NCBI RefSeq assembly: GCF_023559245.1 | Contig: NZ_CP097462.1 | Span: 2,290,001 to 2,354,000, forward strand | Direction of reading: 5' to 3' | From: Sphingomonas sp. KRR8 | Lineage (GTDB): Bacteria; Pseudomonadota; Alphaproteobacteria; Sphingomonadales; Sphingomonadaceae | DNA: 64,000 nt | Part shown: in pieces, positions 1 to 10,012 of the stretch | Layout: each line of letters opens with the position of its first letter | Position numbering within the stretch: position 1 is the stretch's first letter | Program-made: the position numbers and the translations under genes | Notes under the pieces: generated by a model | What the model saw: the letters and a program-made list of their open reading frames with translations, nothing else | Databases searched by the model: none | What the model was told of the DNA's origin: nothing

Positions 1-384
1 TGGCGCTACAGCTTCGCCGAGCGACGCTGCCTGATACCGGTCAGCGCCTTCGCCGAGGCTGAGGGGGAGCAAGGCGCGAAGACCCGCACCTGGTTCAGCC
101 TTCCCGGCCAGGACGTGTTCGCCATCGCCGGGCTGTGGCGCGACACGCCCGAATGGGGCCGCGCCTACACGATGGTGATGACCGAAGCGTGCCAGCACGT
201 CGCCCACATTCACGACCGGATGCCCGTGATCCTCAGGCAGGATGATTGGGCCGACTGGCTGGACGGCGCGCCCGATCGGGCGCGACTGCTGTGCCGGCCT
301 TATCCGGACCTGATGGTGTGCGAAGCGACCGACCAGGCATGGGTGAAAAGATCGGTCAGCGCCGATTCGCTAACCGGAAGGTAA
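1..384 (+). CDS. SRAP (YedK/HMCES) family protein, 5'-truncated
   Basis: The reading frame is open from the first base, so the N-terminus, including the catalytic Cys2 of this family, lies outside the window. The visible 127 residues match the C-terminal half of SOS-response-associated (SRAP) proteins: an RCLIPVSAFAE segment, the FAIAGLWRD strand, a MVMTEACQHVAHIHDRMPVIL-like region carrying the active-site His of the HxRMP motif, and a DDWADWL helix. Family members form a thiazolidine crosslink with abasic sites in single-stranded DNA and so shield them. The following small gene starts 24 bp downstream on the same strand. Assignment to the family is firm; the role in this organism is inferred. 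Confidence 0.88.
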   Translation, partial: WRYSFAERRCLIPVSAFAEAEGEQGAKTRTWFSLPGQDVFAIAGLWRDTPEWGRAYTMVMTEACQHVAHIHDRMPVILRQDDWADWLDGAPDRARLLCRPYPDLMVCEATDQAWVKRSVSADSLTGR

Positions 385-407
385 GGGCTGCTCGCTAGGG
401 GAGATGC

Positions 408-674
408 ATGGCCGCCCCCTTGCCGACCACCAAGAAAGCCGTGGACCTCGCCGCCAGCGGGGCAGTGCGGGTGTCCCGCATCCGCCGCGACCCGCCGCCG
501 AAAGGCAAGGGGAAGACCATCACCCGGGCCGAGCTGCGCGAGCGGGAGGCCTGGGCGATGGTCATCGGCATCACTGCCGTCACCCTCGCCCTGTTCGTGG
601 TCCTGATGGCATTCAGCCGGTGGGCCGGCTGGTCCTTGAGCGATTACGAGATCGTCTGGCGGGAACGTTATTAG
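408..674 (+). CDS. Small single-pass membrane protein, unknown function
   Basis: An 88-residue protein with a basic N-terminal half (KGKGK and several Arg) followed by one hydrophobic segment (about residues 50-68, AMVIGITAVTLALFVVLMAF). The ATG at 408 is preceded by an AGGGGAG Shine-Dalgarno sequence. A second ATG at 404 lies in another frame whose protein has no such segment. The layout suggests an N-in membrane protein with a positively charged cytoplasmic region. I do not recognise a named family. Confidence 0.65.
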   Translation: MAAPLPTTKKAVDLAASGAVRVSRIRRDPPPKGKGKTITRAELREREAWAMVIGITAVTLALFVVLMAFSRWAGWSLSDYEIVWRERY

Positions 675-686
675 GCGTCGGACGGA

Positions 687-911
687 TCAGGCGCGCGAGT
701 AAGCCGGCCTAAACGGCTCCCGACGGGTCGTGCCTGAGATCAGGCTGCTCTTGAACTTGCGGGTCATGGTCGCGGCGCCATCGCTGCTCATGCAGACCAC
801 TCGTACGCCGCCATCGGGCAGCTTCTCCAGCGCGGAGATGCCGACCTGCTCGGCCGCGCATTTGGCGATGACCTGATCTTCGCTCAGGTTGACGAACAAC
901 GCCCGGCTCAT
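687..911 (-). CDS. Small conserved-type protein, unknown function
   Basis: A 74-residue protein with no signal peptide or membrane segment. The central part (ISALEKLPDGGVRVVCMSSDGAATMTRKFKS, abridged) reads like a compact alpha/beta domain. Its ATG overlaps the stop codon of the upstream 45-residue gene in an ATGA arrangement, so the two are probably co-transcribed and translationally coupled. The gene converges on the membrane-protein gene at 408-674 with 12 bp between stop codons. No function can be assigned. Confidence 0.6.
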   Translation of the reverse strand: MSRALFVNLSEDQVIAKCAAEQVGISALEKLPDGGVRVVCMSSDGAATMTRKFKSSLISGTTRREPFRPAYSRA

Positions 912-1045
912 GCCCGAGCCTCCACGATCCGCAGCCCATAGGCGCGATAGAGCTCAAGATGCGCGCGACGCGCCGGTTCGGACGCGGCGGTACGGGCCCT
1001 TGCCAGCGAAACTCCCCGGCGATGATAAAGATAGTTGAGGTCCAC
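908..1045 (-). CDS. 45-residue small protein, GTG start
   Basis: A frame of 45 codons starts with GTG at 1045, preceded by AAGGAG at good spacing, and ends in a TGA that overlaps the ATG of the next gene. The product begins VDLNYLYHRRGVSL and ends LRIVEARA; it is Arg/Ala-rich with a predicted helical RRAHLELYRAYGLRI stretch. The strong ribosome-binding site, the coupling overlap and the normal coding composition support a real gene. Function is unknown. Confidence 0.6.
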   Translation of the reverse strand: MDLNYLYHRRGVSLARARTAASEPARRAHLELYRAYGLRIVEARA

Positions 1046-1155
1046 GGCGCAGCTCCTTGCCGGTAAGCGGGAGCACTAGCTAAGCGTCTCTCAGTCGCAC
1101 GGGCTTACGAAGTCCGATCCATGCGATAGTTGCTATTTAGCACGGGCGGGGTGGA

Positions 1156-1551
1156 TCACCTAATGGGCTCGCAGGCGATCCCGTCGCCGTCACCGTCCAT
1201 GCCCGCGCGGTAGCCCGGCTCGCCACGATGGAGGGGCGCCTTGCCAGCGGCTCGCACCGCATTGCAGCCGGGGTAGAAGACACCGCCGTCGCCAGCGTCG
1301 GGAGAGGTCACGCGGCGCGCTTCGGAGGGAGTGGCCGGCGCTTCTGGTAGATCATCGCGATCGGCGACCAGCCAGCCGCCGGTTGGGTCGGTCGGTTCGG
1401 CGGGCGCGGCCGGAACCAGGAAACGCGGACCCTTGCCGACGATGGGCTTAGGAAGGACCGGTTCGGACCGCCCGCCCTCATACAGGTTCAAGCCTGCACC
1501 CATTGCAACGCCGGCCACGACGGCGGCTGACAGGATCAAGGACGCGCGCAT
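1156..1551 (-). CDS. Exported protein with C-terminal excalibur domain
   Basis: A 131-residue protein with an N-terminal hydrophobic segment (residues 3-22), a Pro-rich linker and a C-terminal excalibur (extracellular calcium-binding) domain. Diagnostic features are FYPGCNAVRAAGKAPL, the GEPGY turn, the DGDGDGIACEP calcium-binding loop and the paired cysteines. In the family the domain binds Ca2+ through the DxDxDG loop and is often attached to secreted nucleases or wall proteins; here it stands alone behind a signal anchor. Likely periplasmic or surface-exposed. Confidence 0.82.
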   Translation of the reverse strand: MRASLILSAAVVAGVAMGAGLNLYEGGRSEPVLPKPIVGKGPRFLVPAAPAEPTDPTGGWLVADRDDLPEAPATPSEARRVTSPDAGDGGVFYPGCNAVRAAGKAPLHRGEPGYRAGMDGDGDGIACEPIR

Positions 1552-1599
1552 GCCGACCTTGTCGCATCAGCGGGTAAGAAAATGATGAAGCCGACCGGC

Positions 1600-2172
1600 T
1601 CACATGCCCGGCATGGTTCCGGGCCGGATGTAGGGAAACAGGTGCGGCGCATAGTCGATCTTGCCCAGCGGGACGCCGGCGTGGCGAAGCAGCGCGTAGG
1701 TCATGCACTGGTGAAACACGACCTGCGGGAGCGCCCAGTCACGTGCGTAGGTTTCGCGGGTCATGTCGAACACGATGCCCATCGGCAGGTCGTGGGCGAG
1801 CGGCGCGTCCGGCTCGCGGTCGAATTCATCCGGTCCGACCGTGTTCAAAAGGTCCAGTGCCTCGCGCAGCCGGGCTCTTCCCTGCTCCAGCGTGCCCGGC
1901 TGCTCGCCAGCACTGCTTCCCTCCATTCGCACCGCGATTACCGAGTCCGGCACCGGCTCGCCGCGCAGCCGGTAAACGGGCTCCATCGCCTGAAATGCCG
2001 CGATCTTGAGTTGCGCCGCGAGTGGCCACATGTCCGGCGCAAGCCGCAGGCCGAGCAGATCGTCCACGCTCTTGCCGTTGGTTGCGCCCCAAGCTTCCGC
2101 CTTGTCCAGCCAGGCGAGCATGGCGGTCAGCTGATTGCTGAGCGTGGGTATGAGGAAGCGCGTGAGGGACAT
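1600..2172 (-). CDS. DUF1993 family protein
   Basis: A 190-residue cytoplasmic protein matching DUF1993: the MSLTRFLIPTLSNQL opening, the helix LTAMLAWLDKAEAWG, LRLAPDMWPLAAQLKIA, and a C-terminal FHQCMTYALLRHAGVPLGKIDYAP segment. The family folds as a DinB-like four-helix bundle; no catalytic role is established. The ATG at 2172 is chosen because it has GGAG upstream and gives the usual family N-terminus; an in-frame TTG at 2187 would add only five residues. Confidence 0.8.
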   Translation of the reverse strand: MSLTRFLIPTLSNQLTAMLAWLDKAEAWGATNGKSVDDLLGLRLAPDMWPLAAQLKIAAFQAMEPVYRLRGEPVPDSVIAVRMEGSSAGEQPGTLEQGRARLREALDLLNTVGPDEFDREPDAPLAHDLPMGIVFDMTRETYARDWALPQVVFHQCMTYALLRHAGVPLGKIDYAPHLFPYIRPGTMPGM

Positions 2173-2218
2173 GCGGGACTCCGGCAATCATGTTGTGCCG
2201 TTTGTCCCTAGCGTCCGT

Positions 2219-2893
2219 TCACTCGCGGAGGAACGGGCCTGACCCACGCACCGTATCCGTGATCCATTGCAGAAGATCCCGGTCCAGCGCGTCGCGACAT
2301 TCGTCGAGGCCATGGAGGCAATGCGGGTAGTGGATCAGCCGCTTGGGCTGGTCGGCCTGCTCATACAGCTGCCGCGAGCAACTGGCCGGCAGCACCTCGT
2401 CTTCCTCGCCGTGCACGAACAGCAATGGCATGGGGGAGAGATCGGCCAAGCCATCGATCCCGGCGCTCTGGCTGCTCAGCGCCGCGACGCCGATGACGTG
2501 GTTGGCGGCGACCTTGGCGGCGTTCAGCACGACCGCGCCGCCAAAGCTGTGGCCGACAAGGATGACGCGCTTGCGCTCCTGCCCGGCAAGCCAGGCGATC
2601 CCGACCAGCACGTCCATCAGGCATTCGAGCAGTTCGCCGGGCTTGCGATAGGCGAGCTCCACGCTGGCAATGTCCTGCTCGAGCAGCCGCTCGGCGAGGC
2701 GCGGATAAAGTCCGCCCGCCGGCCCGCCCAGGCCGCCGCCGGAACCGAACACCCACAGCACGGCGGCGTCGCCGTCGCCGTCGCCGGAATCATGGAAACG
2801 CGCCCGGATCGGGCCGCGGTCGGTCTGGAGGAACAGGTCGTCGGCCTCGCCCGACGCCAGCTCCTCCACGCCCATCAGGGTGATACTGCTCAT
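2219..2893 (-). CDS. Alpha/beta hydrolase
   Basis: A 224-residue serine hydrolase-type protein without signal peptide. The nucleophile elbow GHSFGG follows the RVILVGHSFGGAVVL strand; an FVHGEEDEVLP segment supplies the acidic residue and the C-terminal HCLHGLDEC region the likely catalytic His. A Gly-rich oxyanion segment (FGSGGGLGGPAGG) lies near residue 50. This is a dienelactone hydrolase/esterase-like fold with unknown substrate. It ends about 50 bp upstream of the stop-side of uvrB's neighbourhood and reads in the same direction, so co-transcription downstream is not implied. Confidence 0.8.
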   Translation of the reverse strand: MSSITLMGVEELASGEADDLFLQTDRGPIRARFHDSGDGDGDAAVLWVFGSGGGLGGPAGGLYPRLAERLLEQDIASVELAYRKPGELLECLMDVLVGIAWLAGQERKRVILVGHSFGGAVVLNAAKVAANHVIGVAALSSQSAGIDGLADLSPMPLLFVHGEEDEVLPASCSRQLYEQADQPKRLIHYPHCLHGLDECRDALDRDLLQWITDTVRGSGPFLRE

Positions 2894-2971
2894 GAGGAGG
2901 TAACTGCTCGCGCGCGGCGGGGTTCGGCTCGCTCGCGAAGAATGAGGCCAATGGAGCGGTAACGCGGTCGC

Positions 2972-5173
<2,202 letters not shown>

Positions 5174-5246
5174 GGGCCGAATATGGGGATTGCGCCCGCC
5201 CGCCGCAATTCAGCGCAGCCGCAACTCAGGAGCGCCAAACGACAAT

Positions 5247-5268
5247 GGGCGGACCCGAAGGCCCGCCC
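5247..5268 (-). terminator. Candidate terminator downstream of PEP-CTERM gene
   Basis: A 9-bp GC-rich stem closes on a four-base loop (TTCG on the minus strand, one G-U pair), 40 bp beyond the stop of the minus-strand PEP-CTERM gene. Only a weak T-run follows, so it may be an imperfect terminator or an mRNA-stabilising hairpin. Confidence 0.5.
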
Positions 5269-5308
5269 ACCGTGTTCCAACCCATGGGAGCAGTTGGAAG
5301 AATTGAGC

Positions 5309-5959
5309 TTACGCCAGCGCAGTCAGGCGCGGAGCGGCGCGGCGACCGCGGCGCATCGAGAAGCCGACCGCACCGAAACCGACCAGCATCAGCGCCCAGG
5401 TCGCCGGCTCCGGCACCGCGTTGATGCGGAAGTTGTCCGTCTCGAACGCGTTCTGAGTGGAGCTGAAGCGCAGCGAGCGGACGGCGGTCTGGTCACCACC
5501 GGTGAAGGTCAGGGTGACCAGCGGATTGGTGTTCGGATCGGTCTGGTTGCCGTTGGCCGGATTGAACACGTTCGATCCCGTGAAGGTGTAAAGAACGTTG
5601 TTCGCCGCGCCGAGCAATTCCAGCGTGTTATACGAGTCGACCGAGCCCCAGATGAAGCTGATCGAGCCGACCGCCGCAACACCGGCGAGGCTGAGGACGC
5701 CGGGAGTGCCATCGGTCGGGCCCACCGACCAGTAACCGCCGGTGCTGCCATACGGCTGAGCATTCTGGCCAGGGATGGAGCCGCTCACGATCGAGCCGCC
5801 GGTGAAGGCGGCGGGGCGACCGCTGTCCAGGTTGTAGGTCGGAGTCGGCCCCGAATAGGGGTTGGTGCCGGGCGTCGTGGTGAGGGTGACGGCGGCGGTC
5901 GCCGGCGCAGCCATTGCAAGAGCGGCAAAGGCGGCCGCGGTGGTCGCGAGTTTCAGCAT
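5309..5959 (-). CDS. PEP-CTERM sorting-domain exported protein
   Basis: About 216 residues. The ATG at 5959 has an AAGGGG Shine-Dalgarno and opens directly into a signal peptide (MLKLATTAAAFAALAMAAPATA, cleavage after ATA). The mature part is Thr/Gly/Asn-rich and beta-type. The C-terminus has the full exosortase sorting signal: VPEPATWALMLVGFG, a transmembrane stretch, then an Arg-rich tail. Known family behaviour is removal of this tail by an exosortase (EpsH/XrtA type), usually with exopolysaccharide-linked surface display. No exosortase gene is in this window. Confidence 0.88.
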   Translation of the reverse strand: MLKLATTAAAFAALAMAAPATAAVTLTTTPGTNPYSGPTPTYNLDSGRPAAFTGGSIVSGSIPGQNAQPYGSTGGYWSVGPTDGTPGVLSLAGVAAVGSISFIWGSVDSYNTLELLGAANNVLYTFTGSNVFNPANGNQTDPNTNPLVTLTFTGGDQTAVRSLRFSSTQNAFETDNFRINAVPEPATWALMLVGFGAVGFSMRRGRRAAPRLTALA

Positions 5960-6470
5960 CTTTAATCCCCTTGTGTAAGCCACAACCATTAACTGCCGAG
6001 TCGGATTGGGCGTAAACACAATATTAACGAAAACACCCAGCCTCGTAAAGAGATTGGCGGATCGCAGCCAGTTTTAGGGATTCAGCCCGGAGTCCAAGGG
6101 TCTAGAAAGCGTAGTGTTTCGTTATGGTACAGTAATACTCGGTCCGATGGATTGCGGCGACTTTGGTTTTGCCTAGCTACTGATTCGAGATAGGGAAGGC
6201 GGCGAGCATCCATGCCTCAATGATCAGTCGTCGTGCTCGTGGCTCACGCACGCTAGGCTCCGTCCAAATCTGGTTAACCGGAGGTTGCTTCGAATTGGAC
6301 TGCTTAAGCGAGCCAGAATGGGAGAGAACCCACCTTTTCACGACCTTAGGCACAGATTGCGCTTGGGATTGGTTAACGAATCGTTTATGACTCCTGTTAA
6401 TCCCGGAGCGACTCGGCCATTGCCGATCCGGCGGGATTTCCTGCCTTCGGGCTCAAAGGGGACCTCGGTC
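5960..6470. other. Divergent intergenic region between two PEP-CTERM genes
   Basis: About 510 bp without a supported gene, more A+T-rich than its flanks. It must hold promoters for both divergent PEP-CTERM genes. The frame of the plus-strand gene stays open back to 6285, but that extension has no signal peptide logic and is rejected. A near-match to the CtrA recognition sequence (TTAA-N7-TTTA, one mismatch to TTAA-N7-TTAA) sits at 6373-6387; this is suggestive only. Confidence 0.5.
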
Positions 6471-7136
6471 ATGCGCAAGTTCACGTCTATCGCTATTTCT
6501 GCGGCTGCTTTGGGGATCGCAGCCGTTGCGACGCCGGCCCAGGCGGCGATCACGCTCTGCAGCAATGGCGCTGGCTGCCTTAGCGGCACCACCAACGTCA
6601 ATCTCAACGCCTATCCGGACACCGGTTCGGCGTCCGTCACCGGCACCGTGGGCATTGGCGGCCCGTTGGTGACGTTCACGTCGACCGACGGCTTGCTCGA
6701 TACCAATCCGGGCGCCGCCACCGTGTTCCGCGCCGGCTTCTCGCCGAACAGCGGACCGCTGCTGACCCAGCTGACCTTCACCGTGGCCGGCGGCTTCACG
6801 GCCGCCGAGTTCAACCTCGAGAACGGCTCTCCGCGCTCGTTCATCGTGACCCTCATCGACACGTTCGATGTGGCGACGCAGATCACGCTCACCAACGCCA
6901 ATGGTTCGAACATCTTCAACATTACCGGAAACTCGCCCGGTCAGGTGTTCACCAGCGCGTCGTTCAGCACGACTGACGGCGCTGGCTTCAACGACCTCAA
7001 GCAGCTGCGGCTGGTCCTGGCGCCCGGCGCCGTGCCCGAGCCGGGCACCTGGGCACTGATGCTGCTCGGCTTCGGTGGGATGGGCATGGCCATGCGCCGC
7101 TCGCGTCGTCAGGCGATGCTGCAGCAGATGGCGTAA
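6471..7136 (+). CDS. PEP-CTERM sorting-domain exported protein
   Basis: A 221-residue exported protein. The ATG at 6471 follows AAGGGGAC and starts a classical signal peptide (MRKFTSIAISAAALGIAAVA, cleaved near AQA). The mature region is beta-rich with two early cysteines (TLCSNGAGCLSG). The C-terminus carries AVPEPGTWALMLLGFGGMG followed by MRRSRRQ, a sphingomonad-type PEPxxWA sorting signal. It has the same architecture as the divergent gene at 5309-5959, but the mature domains are not obviously similar. A strong terminator follows. Confidence 0.88.
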   Translation: MRKFTSIAISAAALGIAAVATPAQAAITLCSNGAGCLSGTTNVNLNAYPDTGSASVTGTVGIGGPLVTFTSTDGLLDTNPGAATVFRAGFSPNSGPLLTQLTFTVAGGFTAAEFNLENGSPRSFIVTLIDTFDVATQITLTNANGSNIFNITGNSPGQVFTSASFSTTDGAGFNDLKQLRLVLAPGAVPEPGTWALMLLGFGGMGMAMRRSRRQAMLQQMA

Positions 7137-7165
7137 GCCACTTAAGCTTCCCTGCTCGGGAACAG

Positions 7166-7199
7166 AAAACCCGCGTCTGGGCGACCAGACGCGGGTTTT
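7166..7199 (+). terminator. Strong intrinsic terminator
   Basis: A perfect 15-bp inverted repeat (7166-7180 with 7185-7199, loop GCGA) has an A-rich left base and a T-rich right base ending TTTTCTTTATT. It lies 30 bp after the plus-strand PEP-CTERM gene. The A/T symmetry means it can also terminate the minus-strand gene that ends at 7228. Confidence 0.92.
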
Positions 7200-7227
7200 C
7201 TTTATTGCGTCGGTCGCAGAGCCGCTG

Positions 7228-8079
7228 TCAGGGGCGAGACAGGCTCAGCGTGTAGGCGCCCGTCGTGCCCTTAGACACGGTGTTGGCGACGATCAGATAA
7301 GGTCCGGAGCGCGGGATGGTGACGATCATCTGACTGTCGTTGTCGCCGCCGCCGTCGTCGTTGGTCTCGCGGAACGGGCCGTTGGGTTCATCCACCACCA
7401 ACCAGCTGTCGAACTCCTTGGAGCGCAGCGTGATCTTCAGCTTCTCGCCTGCCATGGCGTTGTACAGGAAGCCGTCGGCGTAGGTTCCGTCAGTGCGCAG
7501 GAAGTCGCTGCTGGTCAGCTGGCCGTTGACCGACTGCCCGATCGCGATCCGCGGAAGGCCGCCGCGCGCGAACATGGCGGAGAGCTCCCCGCCGCCGGTC
7601 GCCGCAGCGCCGCTGCTGGCGGAATTGCCGGCACCCGAGCGGTTGCTCTGCACCGTCAGTGAGTAGGAGCCGGTCGCGCCCTTGGTCAGCGAATTGGCGA
7701 CGATGATGTAGGTGGCGGTGCGCGGCAGCGTCACGGTCAGCCGTGAGTTGGTGCCGCCGTCGCCATCATCATTGGTTTCGCGGAACGACGAATTGGGATC
7801 GTCGACGACCACCCAGGTGTCGAACTGGTCAGAGCGCAAGGTGACCGTCAGCTGTTCCCCAGCCTGCCCGTTGTAGAGGTAGCCGTCGGCATAGGTGCCG
7901 TCGCTGCGCAAAAGGTCGCCGGACTGGAGCACGCCGTTGACCGTGCTTCCGCTGGTCAGCGTCCCGCCGTTCGAGCGCAGGAAGCTGCCGATGTCGCCAG
8001 ACGCGCTCTGCGCCTGCGCGGGCATGGCGGTGAAGAGTAGCGGGCTGGCCGCGACCAGCAAAAAGCGAAGTGCACGCAC
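7228..8079 (-). CDS. Exported protein with two tandem PPC-like domains
   Basis: A 283-residue protein with a signal peptide (MRALRFLLVAASPLLFTAMPAQAQ) and two homologous repeats of about 115 residues. Each contains SDGTYADG(Y/F)LYN, (A/G)GE.L.(V/I)TLRS..FD.W.VVD(D/E)PN, FRETNDDG and an (A/S)TYIIVANS-type strand. This resembles the bacterial pre-peptidase C-terminal (PPC) beta-sandwich, which is usually attached to secreted peptidases but here occurs as a tandem pair with no enzyme. Probably periplasmic or secreted and possibly metal-binding through the Asn/Asp-rich NDDGDGG loop. Confidence 0.75.
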   Translation of the reverse strand: MRALRFLLVAASPLLFTAMPAQAQSASGDIGSFLRSNGGTLTSGSTVNGVLQSGDLLRSDGTYADGYLYNGQAGEQLTVTLRSDQFDTWVVVDDPNSSFRETNDDGDGGTNSRLTVTLPRTATYIIVANSLTKGATGSYSLTVQSNRSGAGNSASSGAAATGGGELSAMFARGGLPRIAIGQSVNGQLTSSDFLRTDGTYADGFLYNAMAGEKLKITLRSKEFDSWLVVDEPNGPFRETNDDGGGDNDSQMIVTIPRSGPYLIVANTVSKGTTGAYTLSLSRP

Positions 8080-8253
8080 GGTAATAGTCCCCCTGGCAGC
8101 CGGCCGCGCCCCCGCGCGATTGTTCCGGCCCGGTGAGCCTATGGTGCCGTGGCGTAGTTGTAAATTCCTTGCGCCTCCGTTCCGATCCAGGGCGGCTTGC
8201 GCGGGTGGACACCACGACTAAGCTGCAACCGCTCGACTATGGGGGAGACCATC

Positions 8254-8766
8254 TTGACCCGGATCGCCATCATGCCGGCGCTATTTGCCAGTCTTACGCT
8301 GTCGCTTGCTGCTTGCGACAGCGGCCAACCCGCCAGCACCGCCAAGCCGGCCGCCGCCGCGCCCGACAAGCTCGCCGCTGGTGACTATGAGGTGCAGGCC
8401 AAGGTGACCTCGATCCGTTCGACGGATGGCAAGACGCCGCTCATCAAGCTGAAGGTTGGCGATGTCGTAACCACGCACGGGTGCGTCGACGAGAAGGGCA
8501 CGCCCCAGCCGGCGCTGTTCGCGGCAGCGGGCGACCAGTGCACGGCGCAGAACCCCTATTTCAGCGGCGGCGTCGTGAATGTCACGCTGTCGTGCACGCG
8601 CGCCGGCGTGAACGGCAAGATCATGGTCAACGTCGACGGCTCCACCACCGCTGGTGGGCTCAAGGGCAACGCCACCACGACCACCTTCATCGATGGGCCG
8701 GGCGACTATGAACTCAGGACCGAGCTGGCGGGCAAGCGCGTCGGCGCGTGCACCGCCAGGGGATAG
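8254..8766 (+). CDS. Lipoprotein, DUF3617-like
   Basis: About 170 residues. I prefer the TTG at 8254 because a GGGGGAGA Shine-Dalgarno lies five bases upstream and the product starts with a lipoprotein signal (TRIAIMPALFASLTLSLAAC, lipobox LAAC). An in-frame ATG at 8239 has no ribosome-binding site. The mature part has four conserved-looking cysteines (HGCVD, DQCTA, LSCTR, GACTA) and glycine-rich beta strands in the pattern of DUF3617 proteins of sphingomonads. Function unknown; anchored to a membrane facing the periplasm. Confidence 0.72.
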   Translation: MTRIAIMPALFASLTLSLAACDSGQPASTAKPAAAAPDKLAAGDYEVQAKVTSIRSTDGKTPLIKLKVGDVVTTHGCVDEKGTPQPALFAAAGDQCTAQNPYFSGGVVNVTLSCTRAGVNGKIMVNVDGSTTAGGLKGNATTTTFIDGPGDYELRTELAGKRVGACTARG

Positions 8767-8772
8767 TCCGGA

Positions 8773-9765
8773 TCAGGTGGCGGCGGTGCCGGGCTCCGCC
8801 GTTTCCCTCGTCTTCCACAAGGAAGTGAGCACACCGCCGGCGATCAGCGCGGCGGTCACTCCCAGGCTGAGCAGCGGCGGGAACTTGCCCCCGTCCAGCA
8901 GGAAGTCGGCAACGAAGATCTTGCCGCCAATGAACACCAGCACCAGCGCCAGCGCATATTTGAGATAGTGGAACCGGTGCACCATCGCCGCCAGCGCGAA
9001 GTAGAGCGCGCGCAGGCCGAGGATCGCCATGATGTTGCTGGTGTAGACGATGAAGGTGTCGGTGGTGATGGCGAAGATCGCCGGCACGCTGTCGACCGCG
9101 AACACCAGGTCGGCGAGGTTGATCACCACCAGCGCCAGGAACAAGGGCGTGATGGCCCACACCAGCTTGCCGGTGGCGTTGTCGGGCACCCGCACGAAGA
9201 AGTGTTGATCGTGCAGTTCATTCGTCACCCGCATGTGAGTGGAGATCCAGCGCACGACCGGGTTGCTCGCAATGTCGGCCGGCTTGTCCGTACCGAACAG
9301 CATCTTGATCCCGGTCAGCACCAGGAAGCCGGCGAAGATGTAGAGCACCCAGTGCCATTGCTCGACGACCGCTGCGCCGGCCGCGATCATCAGGCCGCGC
9401 AGCAGGATCACCGCGATGATCCCCCACAGCAAGGCGCGATACTGATAACGGGGAGGGATGGCGAAGGTGCCGAAGATGAGGCTGATCACGAACACGTTGT
9501 CGATCGACAGCGCCTTCTCGATGAAGAAGCCGGTGTAATATTGAAGCCCGTCTTCAGGCCCCTTCTGCCACCAGACGAAGGCCCCGAAGACGAGGGCGAT
9601 GCCGATGTAGAAGGCCGATAGCCTGAGGCTTTCGGCGATGCCCATCTCCTTGTCTTCACGGTGCAAGATGCCGAGGTCGAAGGCGGTGAGCGCCGCGACC
9701 AGGCCAAGGAAGCTCAGCCAGAACCAGATAGGGGTGCCGAGCCAGTCGGCGGTCAGGAATTCCAC
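8773..9765 (-). CDS. TerC/Alx family membrane protein
   Basis: About 330 residues with eight to nine transmembrane segments. The GTG at 9765 follows GAGGAG and gives the family start (VEFLTADWLGTPIWFW). Hallmarks are the two acidic transmembrane motifs FIEKALSIDNVFVI and INLADLVFAVDSVPAIFAI, which carry the paired Asp/Glu thought to bind metal. The family includes Alx and other TerC proteins linked to Mn2+ export and pH response. The 5' leader is structured (see findings), but I could not find a yybP-ykoY riboswitch consensus. Confidence 0.92.
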   Translation of the reverse strand: MEFLTADWLGTPIWFWLSFLGLVAALTAFDLGILHREDKEMGIAESLRLSAFYIGIALVFGAFVWWQKGPEDGLQYYTGFFIEKALSIDNVFVISLIFGTFAIPPRYQYRALLWGIIAVILLRGLMIAAGAAVVEQWHWVLYIFAGFLVLTGIKMLFGTDKPADIASNPVVRWISTHMRVTNELHDQHFFVRVPDNATGKLVWAITPLFLALVVINLADLVFAVDSVPAIFAITTDTFIVYTSNIMAILGLRALYFALAAMVHRFHYLKYALALVLVFIGGKIFVADFLLDGGKFPPLLSLGVTAALIAGGVLTSLWKTRETAEPGTAAT

Positions 9766-10012
9766 GGTTGCACTCCTCTCAATGCGTGACGCACGCCCGA
9801 AAGGAACCGCGGTGAGGGGAGGCTGGGGTCGCCGGGCCACGCACATCGGTTCACTTCCGATGCGGTCCGACATCACGCGCCCTTGTTCCCATAGGGAAGG
9901 GCAGGTCGCGCCAGAGGGGCCCGGTCCGCAGACGCAGTATAGGTGCGGCCATCGCTCGCTTCAAGTCGGGTGCCTTGCCAGCGCTTTCATGGCCATGGCA
10001 TCGTGCCCGGCA

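Noticed and set aside
5174..5246. LexA/SOS box upstream of uvrB
   Set aside because: No GTTC-N7-GTTC or recognisable variant in the upstream 70 bp.
9766..9960. yybP-ykoY riboswitch upstream of the TerC gene
   Set aside because: The conserved GGGGAGUA core is not visible by eye; left to an Rfam scan.
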